64,000 nt of DNA from Cytospora piceicola (taxonomy: Eukaryota > Ascomycota > Sordariomycetes > Diaporthales > Cytosporaceae): the NCBI GenBank assembly GCA_023375675.1, contig JALQBC010000014.1, positions 248,001-312,000 of the forward strand. Direction: 5' to 3'. The position numbers and the translations under genes were made by a program. Position 1 is the first letter of the stretch. Each line of letters begins with the position of its first letter. Below the pieces are notes generated by a model. That model was not told the DNA's origin and made no database searches. It saw nothing but the letters and a program-made list of their open reading frames with translations. Shown here in pieces: positions 61,531 through 64,000 of the stretch.

Positions 61531-64000
61531 TAAAACTGGATGTCTCACCCTCCTCCTGGCAGTAATGTCCTTTGAGTATCCCTCAGAGTGATTCCTCGCC
61601 CTGGCGAGTTTCAGGGGCCTGCACTGCTATGGATCTGCTAATCTGGGAGGCCAGTGGTGGTATCTCATCGTCCACAACTCGACTTATACTGTATGGTGTT
61701 TAGCTTCTGCTTCGTATCTGGAATGGGGCTTGAGACGACTGTATCAGGAAGCATTGGACCTTGAGAAAATGTTGTTTGGTTAGAAAACAGACAGCAATGA
61801 GTGTACCACGTTCCACCTTCAGGGAAAGATGTAGAGCAGTATGGTATTGTCAAAGCTCTCCAGCAGAAGGCAAGCAGAAGCTCACCGTGCCATGCTGTAT
61901 AGACGGTCTTTTGGTGCCCTAACATATGTAGGGGATCATTGGCACCGGTCAACTGGAAGTCTAAAAGAATAATCCCAGTACCATTACTTTTCTGTATAAG
62001 AAAGGCAAACCCTGATGATTCTCTTGACTGCATACATACACAGGGCGACTGGGGACAACCTTAGCTCTTGAGACCACATGCTGAAGAGTGCCCCCTGGAT
62101 ATTACCCAAGTAATAATTAGGCTAAGATCGCGATCCATGTGATGTCTTCAATGACCATTTGCTGGATATTATACGACGTTTGTAATTCTTCCTTCACAAT
62201 TACCTGCTAATCAAGTAGGTAGACCCACGGAATCTGGAATATTCTAGGAGTTATGTCTGGATAATTAGACCGGCACTAAAGTATATTATGTCTCTTTCAT
62301 CCCTCAGGAAATCGACATCTCTATTCTATTCGTCTTGCACCAGCAAAAGTTTGACCAACAAGGCCATGCCGAGCGGCGAAACGTTGAACTGTGTAAAAAA
62401 TACGGCGCCCCTCACATTTGTATCCCTATTTTTCCAATGTACATGCCTTTTTGACATGGCTTATCGTAATATCCCGTGTTTGCGACCCTCTTCTTTCTCT
62501 TACTTCAACACCGCCTCTTATCCTGGTCTATCACAGACTTTCCACCGCCGATTAGAAGCACGGTTAGTAAAAGCGGCCCTCAAGCTTCTCGCCATACTTT
62601 CTAACAATACTCACTCGACCATTGCGATGTTTATTACTCAAAGATATCACACGATAATGCCGCTGGAGGCCTTGTCATATAACGACTAGGTAAGGCCTTT
62701 GTGATCAGCACTACGCAAGACATACTGGCAGGCTTCCAGCCTCATCAGCTCCAGCAGGATTACATAGCTTTTGTCTAGTTTCTTCGTATCTGGGGGATCG
62801 TTCACCCTGTGGCTGGTGTGACTGGTGTGCAAACCTGGTGCTTCCTGTCTCCGTTTCTTTTGGCAGCGTCCTGCCTGCGCCAACAGGCAGAGCCCAGTAT
62901 ATCCACTTGAGCATGTAATCAAAACCCCGGAGGAAACAAGGACACAGTGTGTTATCATCCGTTATCATCGACGTTCCGGAGGATGCATTTGGAGTAATCA
63001 CTCCTCGAGTTTGCCAGCACTTCAAAGGGGATCCTCGTGCAAACCATTCCAGCGAGCACTTCGGCATCGTGCCCACTGAGGATATGCTGTCTGGACCTCT
63101 ATTTCTGGGAGCCAGCACTGTTAGGCCCACAGAACAGTCATCAGGTTGTTGGTGCAGACCTTCTGCAGAAGTAAAAAGGGGTCCTGGTCGGGGCCATGGC
63201 CAATATGTATAGTAGTCTATATAGCGGACAGCCAGGTTCCGTACGGAGAAATCGGAGTGCCCCGGGTAGCAGAAATGGCATACAAATAGAAGGGAAGAAT
63301 AACTCAGGGCCTTATGAAAGGCTTCTCTTTCGCCATTGCGATCAATCCGCCGGAAGCCCCATACAAACTAGTTCCGTTTTGACACACAAGTACGGGCTTG
63401 TAACTATGGAGGCAGAGTCTGCCTTGGCAAGTTCAGAATCCCTTCTCATACCCCGAGGTAGATATAAACCCATCGCCTTCAGACCGATGAGCGGGGATAT
63501 AATGGCTACCCCCCACATAATATATCCCTATATAGCATAAACCCTTGATATATTATATACATCCAGTGGATGGATTGGCTAATGATGTATGTGACCCCTA
63601 TATGTCATATATCCCTTATATATCATACAGGTGGCTTGGATGGGCCATATGATATATACGGGGTAACCACTGTACCTCCATAGGCGATCAAGGATATACG
63701 CGCGGTCTATCCAAAGGTTGCAAGGTTGTGTAGGTCTGATGACTATCTATTTAAGTAAAGAAGATATAATCCACTCTCTAAAAATATGAATGTTGTTGCG
63801 ACGATGATACCATCCCATTCATGAGACGCACCGTCCGTCTTACATGTTTATCGAGTGCACGTAGTACCCTGGCTAGCCAAGGTAACGAAGAAACAAGAGT
63901 CCGGCTTGGTATGAAATCGGGTCAGTAGCCAAGTGAACCTTGCAGTGTCGGCTGCTGTTGGACAGGAAGCTGCCACTTATCCAGTCCCAACACACACAAG
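61531..64000. other. Gene-poor right end with an AT-rich block
   Basis: No gene is supported. ORFs at 62288-62689 and 63196-63540 lack recognisable domains. From about 63480 to 63800 the DNA is AT-rich with repeated TATATCCC/CATATATC-type words, perhaps a decayed repeat. Confidence 0.55.
63480..63660. repeat. AT-rich degenerate repeat (TATATCCC words)
   Basis: Several imperfect copies of ATATATCCCTATAT and GATATATTATATAC occur. GGCTACCCC (63503) and GGGGTAACC (63660) form a weak inverted pair. Origin unknown. Confidence 0.4.

Noticed and set aside
62288..62689. 133-codon ORF in the right-hand gene-poor region
   Set aside because: Ser/Leu-rich, no domain or splice partner; could be a species-specific gene, but unsupported.

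Overview
The window is nuclear DNA of a filamentous ascomycete, most likely a Sordariomycete-type Pezizomycotina. Genes carry short introns (about 53-310 bp) with GTRNGT donors, CTAAC-type branch sites and YAG acceptors. Coding DNA is GC-rich, no operons are seen, and the gene set is typical of filamentous fungi (hybrid histidine kinase, GH3 beta-glucosidase, Prm10-like membrane protein). I reconstructed 17 protein-coding genes by joining exons by eye. I saw no tRNA, rRNA, CRISPR array or complete autonomous transposon. Species cannot be named from the sequence alone.

Layout. 1-4140 (-): 5' part of rif1, running off the left edge. 6089-7363 (+): uracil-DNA glycosylase. 9204-10895 (-): vacuolar-type Zn/Co CDF transporter. 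14194-17231 (+): seven-exon GH3 beta-glucosidase with a PA14 insert, standing alone in a gene-poor stretch. 18473-20816 (+): Cdc1/Ted1-like metallophosphoesterase. 21418-21942 (+): HYPK-like UBA protein. 22220-24523 (-): uncharacterised secretory-pathway protein. 25285-28950 (-): AT-hook/BRCT chromatin protein. 29856-31408 (+): Wss1-like protease. 34451-39327 (+): multi-PAS hybrid histidine kinase. 40478-41371 (+): DUF5519/luciferase-domain protein. 41912-45181 (-): Prm10/ThrE-family membrane protein. 49529-50979 (-): 2-oxoglutarate/Fe(II) oxygenase-like protein. 52622-53584 (+): FRG1. 54173-54985 (-): secreted protein with an acidic repeat tail. 55510-56706 (-): WDR89-like WD40 protein. 57370-60036 (+): Hrd3/SEL1L. 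60515-61530 (+): Sfr1/Mei5-like recombination mediator. 61531-64000 is gene-poor and partly AT-rich.

Several genes share themes, although fungal neighbours need not be co-regulated. Genome maintenance is represented by rif1, ung1, the BRCT protein, wss1 and sfr1. Secretory-pathway quality control is represented by the GPI-remodelling phosphoesterase and hrd3. The BRCT and wss1 genes are divergent across about 0.9 kb, and the WD40 and hrd3 genes across about 0.66 kb.

Intergenic DNA is peppered with palindromes built on TACCTAGGTA, which I did not meet inside the exons. One compact element at 51296-51707 has about 48-bp near-identical terminal inverted repeats and a possible 5-bp target duplication. 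It is the clearest unannotated structure in the window and looks like a MITE. I did not find convincing evidence of a wholly new multi-gene system.
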